Source of the DNA: JANQPX01 sp965204405 | GTDB taxonomy: Bacteria > Pseudomonadota > Alphaproteobacteria > Geminicoccales > Geminicoccaceae | Length of the DNA: 64,000 bases | Direction of reading: 5' to 3' | Assembly: GCA_965204405.1 (NCBI GenBank) | Contig: CBDBEN010000005.1 | Location: 3,286,001 to 3,350,000 of the forward strand | In this document: positions 43,079 to 52,293 of the stretch, piece after piece | Numbering within the stretch: position 1 is the first letter of the stretch | How the letters are laid out: each line of letters opens with the position of its first letter | Notes under the pieces: generated by a model | What the model saw: only the letters and a program-made list of their open reading frames with translations | Told to the model about the DNA's origin: nothing | Database searches by the model: none | Position numbers and translations under genes: made by a program

Positions 43079-44095
43079 CTACAGCAGGCCCTGATCCTTC
43101 ATATAGGCGAGATGGCTCTCATAGACCTTGGTTGCCATCTCGCTCTTTGCCGCCCATTCGGCCCAAACTTCCTGAGCGACTTCACGCAGCTCGCGCCGCT
43201 CTTCCGATCCCCAATTGATCAGCGTCTCAGGATCACGCGCATCGGCAAAACCTTTGTCAAGCTCGGCGTTCGCCGCGATGCTGTCCTGATTGAACGCAAC
43301 GGTCGCCTCCTGCAACGCCTGCTTCAAATCATCTGGCAGCGCGTTCCAGACATCCAGATTGATCGACACGTCAGACGCGGGCATGGAATGAATGCCTGGA
43401 TAGATCGCATAAGCTGCGATCTTGCCATAGCCGAGTTCGTCGTTCATCCCGAGCGTGCCCCAATCGGTCGCTTCGATCTTGCCGCGTTCCAAGGCCGTGT
43501 AGACCTCGGTACCGGGAAGGGTCGAGACGCCGACGCCGAGCTTGCCCCAGATGGCTGCCCCCATGCCTTCCGGCGAGCGCATCTTGATCCCCTCGAAGTC
43601 ACGGATATTGCGGAGCGGCTCTTTGGATGGGATCGATTCCGCCCCCCAGAGCACGGGGCCGATAAAGTAAAGCCCATGCTGCGCGTAAAGTTCGCGCGCA
43701 ACGTCGAGTCCGCCACCGTCATAGAACCAGTTGGTGAACTGCTCGGTGTTCTCATAACCGGCGTTCAGATCGGCCAGAAGCGAGAAGGCAGGATCCTTGC
43801 CGATGAAGTAACCGGTGCCACCATTCATCCCTTGAATGATGTTGGCCGCAACCGCATCCATCATCTCGCCAGGCGGCACCACGGCATTGACCGGCAGCGC
43901 CTCGATCTCGATCCGGCCGCCGGATTTTTCCGCGACATCGGCAGCGAAACGCTCGAACGCCTGTTGATTGACCGTGCCCGGTTGCCAAAAGGTCTGCCAC
44001 TTCCAGCTATAGTCGGCTGCACTGGCCATACCGGACAATGCAACCATCGCGACCGTGAGAGCGGCCCCTTGGCCCAAGCTGCGTCGTGTCAGCAT
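43079..44095 (-). CDS. dctP: TRAP transporter substrate-binding protein, copy 2
   Basis: 338 residues. The leader MLTRRSLGQGAALTVAMVAL has a twin arginine, so export may use Tat rather than Sec, unlike copy 1. Family markers are IEIEALPVNAVVPPGEMMDAV, GIKMRSPEGMGAAIW with the carboxylate-binding Arg, LPGTEVYTALERGKIEATDW and PGIHSMPASDVSINLDVW. Its position first in the tandem TRAP array suggests it is co-expressed with the PhyH-like gene upstream. Confidence 0.92.
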   Translation of the reverse strand: MLTRRSLGQGAALTVAMVALSGMASAADYSWKWQTFWQPGTVNQQAFERFAADVAEKSGGRIEIEALPVNAVVPPGEMMDAVAANIIQGMNGGTGYFIGKDPAFSLLADLNAGYENTEQFTNWFYDGGGLDVARELYAQHGLYFIGPVLWGAESIPSKEPLRNIRDFEGIKMRSPEGMGAAIWGKLGVGVSTLPGTEVYTALERGKIEATDWGTLGMNDELGYGKIAAYAIYPGIHSMPASDVSINLDVWNALPDDLKQALQEATVAFNQDSIAANAELDKGFADARDPETLINWGSEERRELREVAQEVWAEWAAKSEMATKVYESHLAYMKDQGLL

Positions 44096-44143
44096 AATGT
44101 TTCTCCCTGATGCATTTTCTTTATCTGCTTCTTTATCCGCGGC

Positions 44144-44968
44144 TTATTTGAAACCACGGTCGGTATCTCTATAGAGAACAGCCTCCTGCCGTTTCATGAT
44201 CGCCGCATATTGCGCCAATGCAGTCTCGTCCAGGTCATGCACAGGCGGCGTCTCATGTTCGAAATTGCGTTCCGTATCGACGCCGCGCACCAAGACAGCG
44301 CTGTCCTTTGCACCGACCACTTGGCGCACATAGGCCGGCACGTAGCGAATAGCGAAACCAATGCGCCGATCATCTGAGCGATTGGGATTGGAACCGTGGA
44401 TCAGCTTGACGTGGTGGAGCGACATCTCGCCTGGCTGCAGCACGACATCGACCGCTTTGTCTTCATCGACATCGACTTCGATTTCCTGACCGCGCGACAG
44501 CAGGTTGTCTTTAGCGAAGGTGTCGTTGTGCGGCACGATCTCCATCTTGTGCGTTTCGGGCATGAAGCGCATGCAGCCGCTCTCGATGGTCGCGGGGCTG
44601 AGTGCTACCCAGGCCGTGACGATATCGGCGGGATCCAGCCCCCAATAGGTGAGGTCTTGATGCCAGCTGATGTAGCTGGTGGTCTTTGGCTCCTTCGTAA
44701 AGAAATTGGTCGCCCAGCAGAGAATGTTCGGCCCGATCACCCCCTCGACCGCATCCAGAATTTTCGGATGGCGGATCAGCTCATCGAAGCAGGTAAACAG
44801 GAGGTGTGGCTTAAACTTGAGGTGATCGTTGCCATCAGCGCCTGCTGCCTCGATCGCTTCGAGCTTCATGCGGTAGTCGGCTGCATCAGCGTCACTCAGA
44901 ACGCGGATCGGCGAAAGATAGCCGCGTTCCTGATAGAGCCTGATCTGTTCCGAGGAGAGACTGGTCAT
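44144..44968 (-). CDS. phytanoyl-CoA dioxygenase (PhyH) family protein, first
   Basis: 274 residues from ATG 44968, preceded by AGGAAGTAGGA; a TTG at 45001 would overlap the lactonase stop. Fe(II) site WHQDLTYWGLD (HxD) and LIHGSNPNRSDDRRIGFAIRY (distal His and 2-oxoglutarate Arg). FTKEPKTTSYISWHQD and ALSPATIESGCMRFMPETH are typical PhyH blocks. Bacterial relatives hydroxylate phosphonates (PhnY), ectoine, or secondary metabolites. The gene sits between a lactonase and the TRAP genes, so the imported acid is a plausible substrate. Confidence 0.88.
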   Translation of the reverse strand: MTSLSSEQIRLYQERGYLSPIRVLSDADAADYRMKLEAIEAAGADGNDHLKFKPHLLFTCFDELIRHPKILDAVEGVIGPNILCWATNFFTKEPKTTSYISWHQDLTYWGLDPADIVTAWVALSPATIESGCMRFMPETHKMEIVPHNDTFAKDNLLSRGQEIEVDVDEDKAVDVVLQPGEMSLHHVKLIHGSNPNRSDDRRIGFAIRYVPAYVRQVVGAKDSAVLVRGVDTERNFEHETPPVHDLDETALAQYAAIMKRQEAVLYRDTDRGFK

Positions 44969-44997
44969 TGTCCTACTTCCTATAGCTTCGTCTGTCG

Positions 44998-46089
44998 TCA
45001 AGGCAGTTGATAGCCGTCCTTGGCCATCTTGATCTTATAAAGGCTCTTGCCCGAGGTGACGTAGAGCACGTCGCTCTCCTCGCCGCGGCCAAAGCCGACA
45101 TTGGTCGGTAATTCCTCGCCGGTGGAGATAAAAGCGAGTTCCTCGCCACCAGGCGCAAACACACCGATGCCCGGCCGGTTCTCTGCGCGCAGCGCCACAT
45201 AGAGATTGCCGTCGACATCGGCGACCATACCGTCCGGGCCGCTATTCGGATGATAATCGACAAGCACCCGCCGATTGCTGACCGTGCCGTCCTCGGCGAG
45301 ATCATAGGCTTGGAGCACGTGATGACCTTGCGAGCTGGTCTCCCCCTCCGTCATCCGCTGGAAGTCGAAAAAGCCGTTGTCGTTGGAGACGACATAGAGC
45401 GTTTTCTGATCCGGCGAGACGAGGACGCCATTGGTCTTGCCGCCATCCGTGATGATGCGCGTTACCGTGCCGTCGGTATCAAGCCGGTAGACGGCATAGC
45501 CCGGCTGAAAGATCGGCTCGTGACCGAGATACCGCGGATCGGAGAAATACATCCGGCCTTTTTCATCGATCGTGATGTCGTTCAGCGCATTGTAGGGCTT
45601 ACCGTCATAAAGACCGGAAAGGATATAGCTCTTGCCGGTCGCCATGTCGGTCTTGACCAACATCCGACCGCCATAGTCGGCACCTAGGGCCGCGATCATG
45701 TTGCCATCGGCATCGAACTTGATGCCGTTCGACATGCCGCTTGGGCTTCGATAGACAATGGTCTCGCCGCTCACGGGATCGTAGCGCCAAATATTGCCGG
45801 CTTGCGGGTAGACCCCGCTGTCATCCTTGCAGAGCGAAGTGAACGTGATATCGCTGAAATACATGTAGCCGTCATGGCCGGCCGCGACACCTTCGGTCAA
45901 AACGCAGCCCCCATCCCAAAGCCGCATCAGCTTGGAATCCGGCGGCAAGACACTTGGGTTACCTTCAGGTGCCGGAAATCTAGAATCTGCACCTTCGTAG
46001 AAATCGGCCGCTACTCCAGCCGTCGAGCTAATACCGAGAGCAAGCATCACCAGCGCTGGCAAAGTGGTCTTCACCCGCAATCCGATCAT
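44998..46089 (-). CDS. SMP-30/gluconolactonase family protein, exported
   Basis: 363 residues with a signal peptide (MIGLRVKTTLPALVMLALGISSTAGVAA). The six-bladed propeller is marked by ECxxGxx-like CVLTEGVAAGHDGYMYFSDI, SGMSNGIKFDADGNMIAAL, NDITIDEKGRMYFSDPRY, TNGVLVSPDQKTLYV and GPDGMVADVDGNLYVAL, which give the Glu, Asn, Asp metal ligands. Lactone or ester hydrolysis in the periplasm is likely. It appears to be the first gene of the operon that continues with PhyH, TRAP sets and the amidohydrolase. Confidence 0.88.
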   Translation of the reverse strand: MIGLRVKTTLPALVMLALGISSTAGVAADFYEGADSRFPAPEGNPSVLPPDSKLMRLWDGGCVLTEGVAAGHDGYMYFSDITFTSLCKDDSGVYPQAGNIWRYDPVSGETIVYRSPSGMSNGIKFDADGNMIAALGADYGGRMLVKTDMATGKSYILSGLYDGKPYNALNDITIDEKGRMYFSDPRYLGHEPIFQPGYAVYRLDTDGTVTRIITDGGKTNGVLVSPDQKTLYVVSNDNGFFDFQRMTEGETSSQGHHVLQAYDLAEDGTVSNRRVLVDYHPNSGPDGMVADVDGNLYVALRAENRPGIGVFAPGGEELAFISTGEELPTNVGFGRGEESDVLYVTSGKSLYKIKMAKDGYQLP

Positions 46090-46308
46090 TTGAGCCTCCC
46101 TGCCAAATCGATTTTTTGCGTGTTCATGACCTCAATGTGATTATTGTAGCGTCATTATGGCCATTTAAGAATTACATTTTGCTTCTGTTCTTGGTCTCAC
46201 TATTACAACACCCTAACCTGTAGATTCATTGTCTTTATGGCGTGCTCGTTTTCTCCCCGAGGCCGGTTTGCTCGTGGGAGCCTCGTATTCCGAACGGACA
46301 TCTGCCAA

Positions 46309-47484
46309 CTAAAACTCAAAGTGCTGTTCAGCTGTGGAGATCATGGTGTTGATCGACGGGTCATACGGGAAGCGCTCCAGCAATGCGTCATCGAATGAGA
46401 CGCCCAGGCCTGGTGCATCGAGCGCCGTTGCGAACCCATCGACGGGGCGAAACGGTGTCGCCGATATCAAATCGTTCAACGGATGATCCATGAAGCAATA
46501 TTCGGTCATCACACATTCCGGGGTAGCAAGCGCCATATGAACACCAGCAAGACAGCTGACGATCGTGCCCCAGGAATGGATGGCTACGGGCTTTCGATGC
46601 AAACCGGCAACGATGGCGATTCTGGCCCCTTCAGTGAAGCCCGAGGTCGCAATGTCAAACTGCACGACGTCGAAAGCTCCCTGATCGAGATAGGGTTTGA
46701 AGGCAAGCGCTGTCGGAATGCTCTCGGCGCCGGCGATGCTGATCGACGAGGAACGACGCAGATCGACATAACCTTCGATGTCTTCGACGCGGCAGGGCTC
46801 TTCCAGAAAAAGTACGCCATAGGCTTCCAGCTCGCGCGCCAGGCGCTTGGCGACCGACAGTGACCAGGGAACCGCGCAGGAGCCCTGCACCGCATCGACG
46901 ACAATATCCATATCCTCGCCGACTGCGGCGCGCAGTCCGACGACTAAAGGGACGATGGTGTCCGAAGTCGTCACGCGCATCTTGTAGATGCGAAAGCCGA
47001 ATTCCTGCGCCCGCCTCGCATCAGCGACCAGCGGTTCCAACTCGTTAAACAAACCGTTGCTTGCGTAGATCCGAGTACGTGGCCGGCAACGGCCTCCGAG
47101 GAGTTGGTAAACCGGCAAGTCCAGGACCTTACCCAGCAAGTCGTAGAGCGCGATGTCGATCCCGCCCATCACGCCGATGCCGACCCCCTGGCGGTTCCAG
47201 AAAATGCTGGACTGGTACATCAGATCGCAAAGCAAATTGATGTCAGCGACCGGCCGGCCCTTCAGGAGGCGGTCGAAATGTTGGACCAGCCCGATGATCG
47301 GCTCATAGCAGAACTGGCCGTGGGTGATTTCGCCGAGGCCGTAGTCCCCATCCTCGGTCATCACCCTGACATAGGCGGCATCCATATTGTCGACTACGCC
47401 GCCGCTATAGACGTAGCGGATTGGTTCCGGAAACGGATAACGCAGGAATAGCGGCTCGATCTTGGCTATTTTTGCGGATCTCAT
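46309..47484 (-). CDS. mandelate racemase/muconate-lactonising enzyme family protein
   Basis: 391 residues with the capping domain (1-130) and barrel. Metal ligands are in DIVVDAVQGS, LFLEEPC and AGAESIPT. The second-strand base motif, normally KxK, reads KMR (YKMRVTT). The strand-7 histidine is present in AIHSWGTIVS, as in the mandelate racemase subgroup, and the final strand has TEYCF. So it belongs with acid-sugar dehydratases or racemases of that subgroup. It overlaps the ABC permease gene by 4 bases and is the last gene of the amino acid ABC operon. Confidence 0.85.
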   Translation of the reverse strand: MRSAKIAKIEPLFLRYPFPEPIRYVYSGGVVDNMDAAYVRVMTEDGDYGLGEITHGQFCYEPIIGLVQHFDRLLKGRPVADINLLCDLMYQSSIFWNRQGVGIGVMGGIDIALYDLLGKVLDLPVYQLLGGRCRPRTRIYASNGLFNELEPLVADARRAQEFGFRIYKMRVTTSDTIVPLVVGLRAAVGEDMDIVVDAVQGSCAVPWSLSVAKRLARELEAYGVLFLEEPCRVEDIEGYVDLRRSSSISIAGAESIPTALAFKPYLDQGAFDVVQFDIATSGFTEGARIAIVAGLHRKPVAIHSWGTIVSCLAGVHMALATPECVMTEYCFMDHPLNDLISATPFRPVDGFATALDAPGLGVSFDDALLERFPYDPSINTMISTAEQHFEF

Positions 47485-48158
47485 CGTCCTGCTCCCATAC
47501 GCTTTTCCAGATGCTCCGCTAAGCGCATCAGGGGAAAGCTCATGATGTAATAGAAAATCGCTGCCAGCACGAACGCGTGCATCGGCAAGAATGAGGACGA
47601 CGCCAAGTCCTTGGCACGCAACATGAGCTCCGGAGCGGCGATGATCGAGCAGAGTGCGGTTTCCTTCAACAAGCCCACCGTATAGTTGGCAATCGGTGGG
47701 ACGACCACGCGGAGCGCTTGCGGTAGAATGATATAGCCCATCGCCTTAGTCGGCGTCATGCCGAGGGCGAGTGCTGCTTCCATCTGGCCTCGATGAAGCG
47801 ATTCGATGCCCGAGCGGAAAATCTCGGCCATGAACGCGGCACCATGAATGCCAAGGCCGAGGATTGCGGCTGTGTAGGAGGAGATAACCAGAACCTCGTA
47901 ACCCATTTCGGGCAGTGCAAAATAAATCCAATAGAGAATGACCAGGACCGGCACGCCTCGAAAGAAGCCAATGTAGATCTTGGCGATCGTCCTGAATACG
48001 CTGAACCGGGAGATCCGAAGAAGCGCGACTACCATGCCCAGAACGCATGCCAGACAAAACGAAACCACCATCAGCTGAAGTGTTTGCAGGGAAGCAATCG
48101 CCATCTCCGGCAACCATTCCCAGATGTAATCGCTGTAGCCGGCGAGGAATTCGATCAT
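47481..48158 (-). CDS. polar amino acid ABC transporter permease, second
   Basis: 225 residues from the ATG at 48158 (the open frame reaches 48239 within the upstream permease). HisM/GlnP-type protein with five helices, RGVPVLVILYWIYFALPE and the EAA loop EAALALGMTPTKAMGYIILPQALRVVVPPIANY. Pairs with the permease at 48155 to form a heterodimeric channel. 4-base overlaps on both sides. Confidence 0.93.
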   Translation of the reverse strand: MIEFLAGYSDYIWEWLPEMAIASLQTLQLMVVSFCLACVLGMVVALLRISRFSVFRTIAKIYIGFFRGVPVLVILYWIYFALPEMGYEVLVISSYTAAILGLGIHGAAFMAEIFRSGIESLHRGQMEAALALGMTPTKAMGYIILPQALRVVVPPIANYTVGLLKETALCSIIAAPELMLRAKDLASSSFLPMHAFVLAAIFYYIMSFPLMRLAEHLEKRMGAGR

Positions 48159-48832
48159 CGCCAACGGTCCTTGGCCTGCTCCAGCCGCTTGGCGATGTGA
48201 GAGAGCGGCAGTGTAAGGGCCAGGTAGAAGAAGGCGCACATCAGATAGATCTGACCGCTGACGCTATGCATGAACGTCGCCTGCACCAGGCGCCTCGCCT
48301 CGAACATGATCTCAGGTGCGGCGATAGTCGAGATGATCGCGGTATCCTTGACCAGGAGAATTGCGTAGTTGCACAGCGGTGGCAGCATGATGCGCACCGC
48401 CTGAGGGAGGATGATGAAGCGCATCGCCTTGATGGGCGTCATGCCGAGCGACAGGGACGCCTCCATCTGGCCTTTGTGGATTGCTTCGATACCGGCGCGG
48501 TATATTTCACCGACATAGGCTGCGCCATTGATTCCTAGGCCGACGATCGCCGCGGTGATCGGATTGAACTCAATGCCGAGATCGGACAGGCCGAAATAGA
48601 TGATGAACAGTTGAACCAGCGCCGGCGTACCACGCAGAATGTCGGTATAAATGAGGGCGATCCAGCGGATCCAGCGGATCGACGAGATACGCATAAGGGC
48701 GATCAGGAGGCCGAGGACCAGCGCAACGATCAGCGCTCCGACCGTGACGACGACGGTCATGCCGGTCGCGAACCAAAGGACCGGCAGGATCTCGGGCAGC
48801 CATTCCCAGAACTTGATCCAGAAGTCGCTCAT
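48155..48832 (-). CDS. polar amino acid ABC transporter permease, first
   Basis: 225 residues, five helices, RGTPALVQLFIIYFGLSDLG and EAA loop EASLSLGMTPIKAMRFIILPQAVRIMLPPLCNY, typical of the HisQ/GlnP family. Shares a base with the ATPase gene end and overlaps the second permease by 4 bases. Confidence 0.93.
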   Translation of the reverse strand: MSDFWIKFWEWLPEILPVLWFATGMTVVVTVGALIVALVLGLLIALMRISSIRWIRWIALIYTDILRGTPALVQLFIIYFGLSDLGIEFNPITAAIVGLGINGAAYVGEIYRAGIEAIHKGQMEASLSLGMTPIKAMRFIILPQAVRIMLPPLCNYAILLVKDTAIISTIAAPEIMFEARRLVQATFMHSVSGQIYLMCAFFYLALTLPLSHIAKRLEQAKDRWR

Positions 48833-49608
48833 CAGCGCTCGATGATCTGGCTGAGGAACGTGCGGGTCCGCTCATGGGCGGCGTCTTTTAAAATTTTCTT
48901 CGGCGAGCCTTCCTCGACGATATGACCACCATCCATGAAAACGACCCGGTCCGAAACTTCGGCAGCGAACTGGATCTCATGGGTGACGATCACCATCGTG
49001 CGGCCTTCATCGGCAAGCTCGCGCATCACCTTCAAGACCTCGCCAATCAGCTCCGGGTCGAGAGCCGAGGTGGCTTCATCGAACAAGAGCAGCTTCGGCT
49101 GCATAGCGAGTACCCTGGCGATGGCCACCCGCTGCTGCTGCCCACCGGATAAGCGTTCAGGAAACTCATCGGCTTTGTGCGCGAGGCCGACTTTCTCCAG
49201 CATCGCCATGGCACGCTCGTCCGCCTCGTCTTTTGGCACACCAAGGACACGCCTTGGCGCCACGGTCACATTGTCGAGCGCGGAAAGATGGGGAAAAAGG
49301 TTGAAGCGCTGAAAAACGAAGCCGATCTCGGCGCGTTCTTCGGCCAATTCCCGGTCGCTCAGATGGACGAACTTGCCATTGACCTGCTTCTCGCCGATCA
49401 GCTTGTCGTCAATATAGATGTGCCCTGAGGTCGGCTTTTCGAGATAGTTGATACAGCGTAGCAACGTCGTCTTTCCGGACCCGCTCGGGCCGATGATCGA
49501 GAGTTTTTCGCCGCGGGCAACATCGGTGCTGACGCCACTCAGAACTTCGAGCGAGCCGAAGCTTTTGTGCAAGTCGACGATGCGCAGCAACGGGTCCATG
49601 GGCACCAT
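48832..49608 (-). CDS. polar amino acid ABC transporter ATP-binding protein
   Basis: 258 residues from ATG 49608 (49599 possible). All ATPase motifs intact: GPSGSGKTT, Q-loop VFQRFNLFPH, signature LSGGQQQR, Walker B LLLFDEATSALDPE and H-loop VTHE. The HisP/GlnQ subfamily is evident. 71 bases separate it from the receptor gene upstream. Confidence 0.95.
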   Translation of the reverse strand: MVPMDPLLRIVDLHKSFGSLEVLSGVSTDVARGEKLSIIGPSGSGKTTLLRCINYLEKPTSGHIYIDDKLIGEKQVNGKFVHLSDRELAEERAEIGFVFQRFNLFPHLSALDNVTVAPRRVLGVPKDEADERAMAMLEKVGLAHKADEFPERLSGGQQQRVAIARVLAMQPKLLLFDEATSALDPELIGEVLKVMRELADEGRTMVIVTHEIQFAAEVSDRVVFMDGGHIVEEGSPKKILKDAAHERTRTFLSQIIER

Positions 49609-49679
49609 GTCCGGTTTCAAACAAAGGCGTACGCGGCGAACCCTCAAACCAGGCTTTCACCGCGCAGTCAGCGCTCCGA

Positions 49680-50576
49680 CTAGAAGCAGTGGTCGGCGTT
49701 GGGCGCGTCCCAGCCCTCGGGGCGATCGACGCCGATCCGAAGGTTTTCTTCGGCAGCCGGCGGGATAAACCAGCTCTTGTCACCGAGCCCGTATTTCGCC
49801 ATCAGTTCGACATTGGTGCAATCGGCCCAGACCTTGGCGATTTCCAAATTAATCGCATCGTGCAGATCCTGGAGCTCCGGGTTGATGCCGAAGATGATAT
49901 TATATTTCTGGGACATGATCGGATATTTGTCCGGCTCCGGCTGCAGTTCGACCTGATGCAGGTTCCAGTCTGGATTTTCATTGATCGCGAGCTGCATCAG
50001 CGGCGGATCGAGGATAGCCATATCAACCCGGCCGGCGATCAGATCGCGAAGCGCACCATCTGTGGTATCGTAAAGCTTGACCTCGCCGATGCCCTCGACA
50101 CCTTTCAACTCGGGCACCAACGTAAAACCTGAAACCGTCGCCACGCTCCGTCCTTTGAGGTCTTCAAACGTGCTCCAGTTGTTCTCCGTCTTCTGAGCAA
50201 CCAAGGTGCCGAAATAGTAGATTGGATCGGAGAGCAGCATGATCTTGGATCGTTCCTCGATCCAGCCCATGGCGCCGTGCATGATGTCGACCTTGCCCTG
50301 CTTGGTCGACTGGATCTCGGCCGACCAATCCATGAGTTGAGGATCAACCTCAAGACCCAGGCGTTCCGCAATCAGAACCATCAGCTCACCGTCGGTACCG
50401 ATCAGCTTGCCGTCTTCAAGACCGGTCATCGGCATGTCGCCATTGAGTGCGACTTTGAGCTTGCCGGCTTCCGATGTAGCCGGCGGTTCGGCCAAGGCTT
50501 GGGTAGAGAAGAATGCGAGAGCGGAGCTTACAGCCAACATGCCCATGGACCGGGCAGGCTTTTGCCAGTTGAACAT
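49680..50576 (-). CDS. amino acid ABC transporter substrate-binding protein (family 3)
   Basis: 298 residues with a signal peptide (to about residue 29, ALAEPP). Family 3 fold markers: LIGTDGELMVLIAERLGLEVDPQLMDW, RSKIMLLSDPIYYFGTLVAQK, GRSVATVSGF and the D-type ligand stretch GRVDMAILDPPLMQLAI. The region after DWSAEIQSTKQGKVDIM is typical, where an arginine and acid usually bind the amino-acid backbone, but ligand choice cannot be read. It follows the D-amino-acid dehydrogenase by 111 bases. Confidence 0.92.
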   Translation of the reverse strand: MFNWQKPARSMGMLAVSSALAFFSTQALAEPPATSEAGKLKVALNGDMPMTGLEDGKLIGTDGELMVLIAERLGLEVDPQLMDWSAEIQSTKQGKVDIMHGAMGWIEERSKIMLLSDPIYYFGTLVAQKTENNWSTFEDLKGRSVATVSGFTLVPELKGVEGIGEVKLYDTTDGALRDLIAGRVDMAILDPPLMQLAINENPDWNLHQVELQPEPDKYPIMSQKYNIIFGINPELQDLHDAINLEIAKVWADCTNVELMAKYGLGDKSWFIPPAAEENLRIGVDRPEGWDAPNADHCF

Positions 50577-50687
50577 CTTGAGCCTCCCTTATCCCCTCAT
50601 TGCGAGGGCGTTTAATTTGTTATCACTATAAAACTAAGGTCGAACGATTTGCGTTCCAGTCAATGGCGATGGCTGCCGCTCACGAGG

Positions 50688-51944
50688 TCAGTAGCGATCG
50701 AGCGTCATGCCAGCGAGATCGATCCCTGCGGGCTCGCCAGCGATCAATGATGCAACCACATCGCCGGAGCCGGCAGCCATGGTCCAGCCGAGATGGCCAT
50801 GGCCGACATTCAAATAAAGATTGTCGAAAGGAGTGGGACCAACAATCGGTATGCCGTCCGGCGTCATCGGCCTAAGTCCGGTCCAATGACGTCCTTGGTC
50901 GACATTCGGGCAATCCGGGAACAGGTCGGCAAGCCCGCTGATTAGATTGGCTCCACGTTTCGGATTGAGCTCGGTATCGAAGCCTGTGAACTCGGCCGTG
51001 CCGGCGAGCCTGAGGCGATCACCGAGGCGGACTATCCCCATCTTCTTGCCATCGTCGAGCAGAGGCACGGTCGGTGCGTTGTTCCAGCCTTTGATATCGA
51101 TGGTTAGCGAATAGCCCTTCACCGGATAGACCGGAAGCTTGATGCCGATCTGGCGCAGGAGCACCGTACTGGCGCTACCGAGCGCAACAACATAATGGTC
51201 CGACTGAAGATGCCCCTTGGACGTGGTCACGCTCGATATCCGACCGCCCTCTCCTTCAATCGTATGAACCGTTTCACCAGAGCGAAACACCACGCCAGCT
51301 TCGCGGCTAAGATCGGCAAGCGCTGTCGTAAACTTGAATGCGTCCCCAACGTCATCGCTCGGGAAATGAATACCGCCGGTTATTTTATCGACACTTTGCG
51401 CAAGAGCCGGATCGAGCATCACACATTCAGCAGCGTCGAGCACACTAAAAGGCACGCCGAGTTTACCGACCATGTCGGCGCTTCGCTTGGCGTCAGCCAT
51501 CGACTGTTCATCGCGAAACAGACGAAGCGTGCCGACAGATGTTCGATCGTAGCTGATGCCTGTCTCGTCGGTCAGTTTTTTGAGCCGGTCCTGGCTATAT
51601 TGGGCGATCCGAAGAATCACCTCGGTGTTCCGCCGCCAGTCGCGAGGATTGCAATTGGCGAGAAATTTGAGTCCCCAGGACATCATGCCGGGAAGAGCAC
51701 CAAGACGGACAAGGAAAGGAGAGTCTTCGCGGCCGATCCATTTCAGGAGCTTTTGCGGCAAACCCGGTGCCGCCCAGGGATCGGCCATGCTGGGTGTGAT
51801 CAAACTGCCATTCGCAAATGAGGTTTCAAGACCAACACCGCTCTGGCGTTCGACGAGCGTGACTTCGAAACCGCGCTTGGCAAGAGCATAGGCTGTGGTC
51901 GTGCCAATGATGCCCCCGCCAAGAACCAAAACCTGGCGTCCCAA
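50688..51944 (-). CDS. dadA: D-amino-acid dehydrogenase small-subunit family FAD oxidoreductase
   Basis: 418 residues. FAD Rossmann motif VLVLGGGIIGTTTAY (GxGxxG at 9-14), VTLVERQSGVGLETSFANGSLI, and C-terminal GLRPMTPDGIPIVGPTPFDNLYLNVGHGHLGWTMAAGSG, the DadA hallmark. These enzymes oxidise D-amino acids to 2-oxo acids, passing electrons to the respiratory chain. Next to an amino acid ABC transporter this suggests use of an imported D- or N-modified amino acid. Symbol by resemblance. Confidence 0.87.
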   Translation of the reverse strand: MGRQVLVLGGGIIGTTTAYALAKRGFEVTLVERQSGVGLETSFANGSLITPSMADPWAAPGLPQKLLKWIGREDSPFLVRLGALPGMMSWGLKFLANCNPRDWRRNTEVILRIAQYSQDRLKKLTDETGISYDRTSVGTLRLFRDEQSMADAKRSADMVGKLGVPFSVLDAAECVMLDPALAQSVDKITGGIHFPSDDVGDAFKFTTALADLSREAGVVFRSGETVHTIEGEGGRISSVTTSKGHLQSDHYVVALGSASTVLLRQIGIKLPVYPVKGYSLTIDIKGWNNAPTVPLLDDGKKMGIVRLGDRLRLAGTAEFTGFDTELNPKRGANLISGLADLFPDCPNVDQGRHWTGLRPMTPDGIPIVGPTPFDNLYLNVGHGHLGWTMAAGSGDVVASLIAGEPAGIDLAGMTLDRY

Positions 51945-52293
51945 CGCGCTGTTTCCCCCCTACAAGCTTACCGGTGCACCGACGCATTCACTGAATTCAA
52001 ACGGCGGTGCCCGAGTTCATTGGTTCTACATCAACTTTTGCAAACAAACCTGATTGGCCTGCTTGCGTCGATGCACTGGTCTGTAAACGAACCTCTGTTC
52101 CAACCTACCTGGTCTCCATCAATCTTGCCATATTCCGACGTTCAGCCATGGTTGTTGGCTTGCGTCGAACTATTGACTGCGCGCCGAAGCCTCCCCCGGC
52201 AGGAGGTGGCGGCCTATCGATGATTTCTCGCTTCGCTGCTGAGATGGTATGATGGCAACCTAGCCACTTCGTCGCGCCAAAGAGAGAAGACAC
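51945..52293. other. divergent control region between dadA and the isomerase-like gene
   Basis: 349 bases with no gene. It should hold the promoters of both flanking genes. Only a weak CCTCC/GGAGG hairpin near 52190-52206 was noted; no clear operator palindrome. Confidence 0.35.

Noticed and set aside
43058..44110. 350-residue plus-strand frame opposite dctP copy 2
   Set aside because: Antisense shadow; dctP has a leader, fold motifs and operon context.
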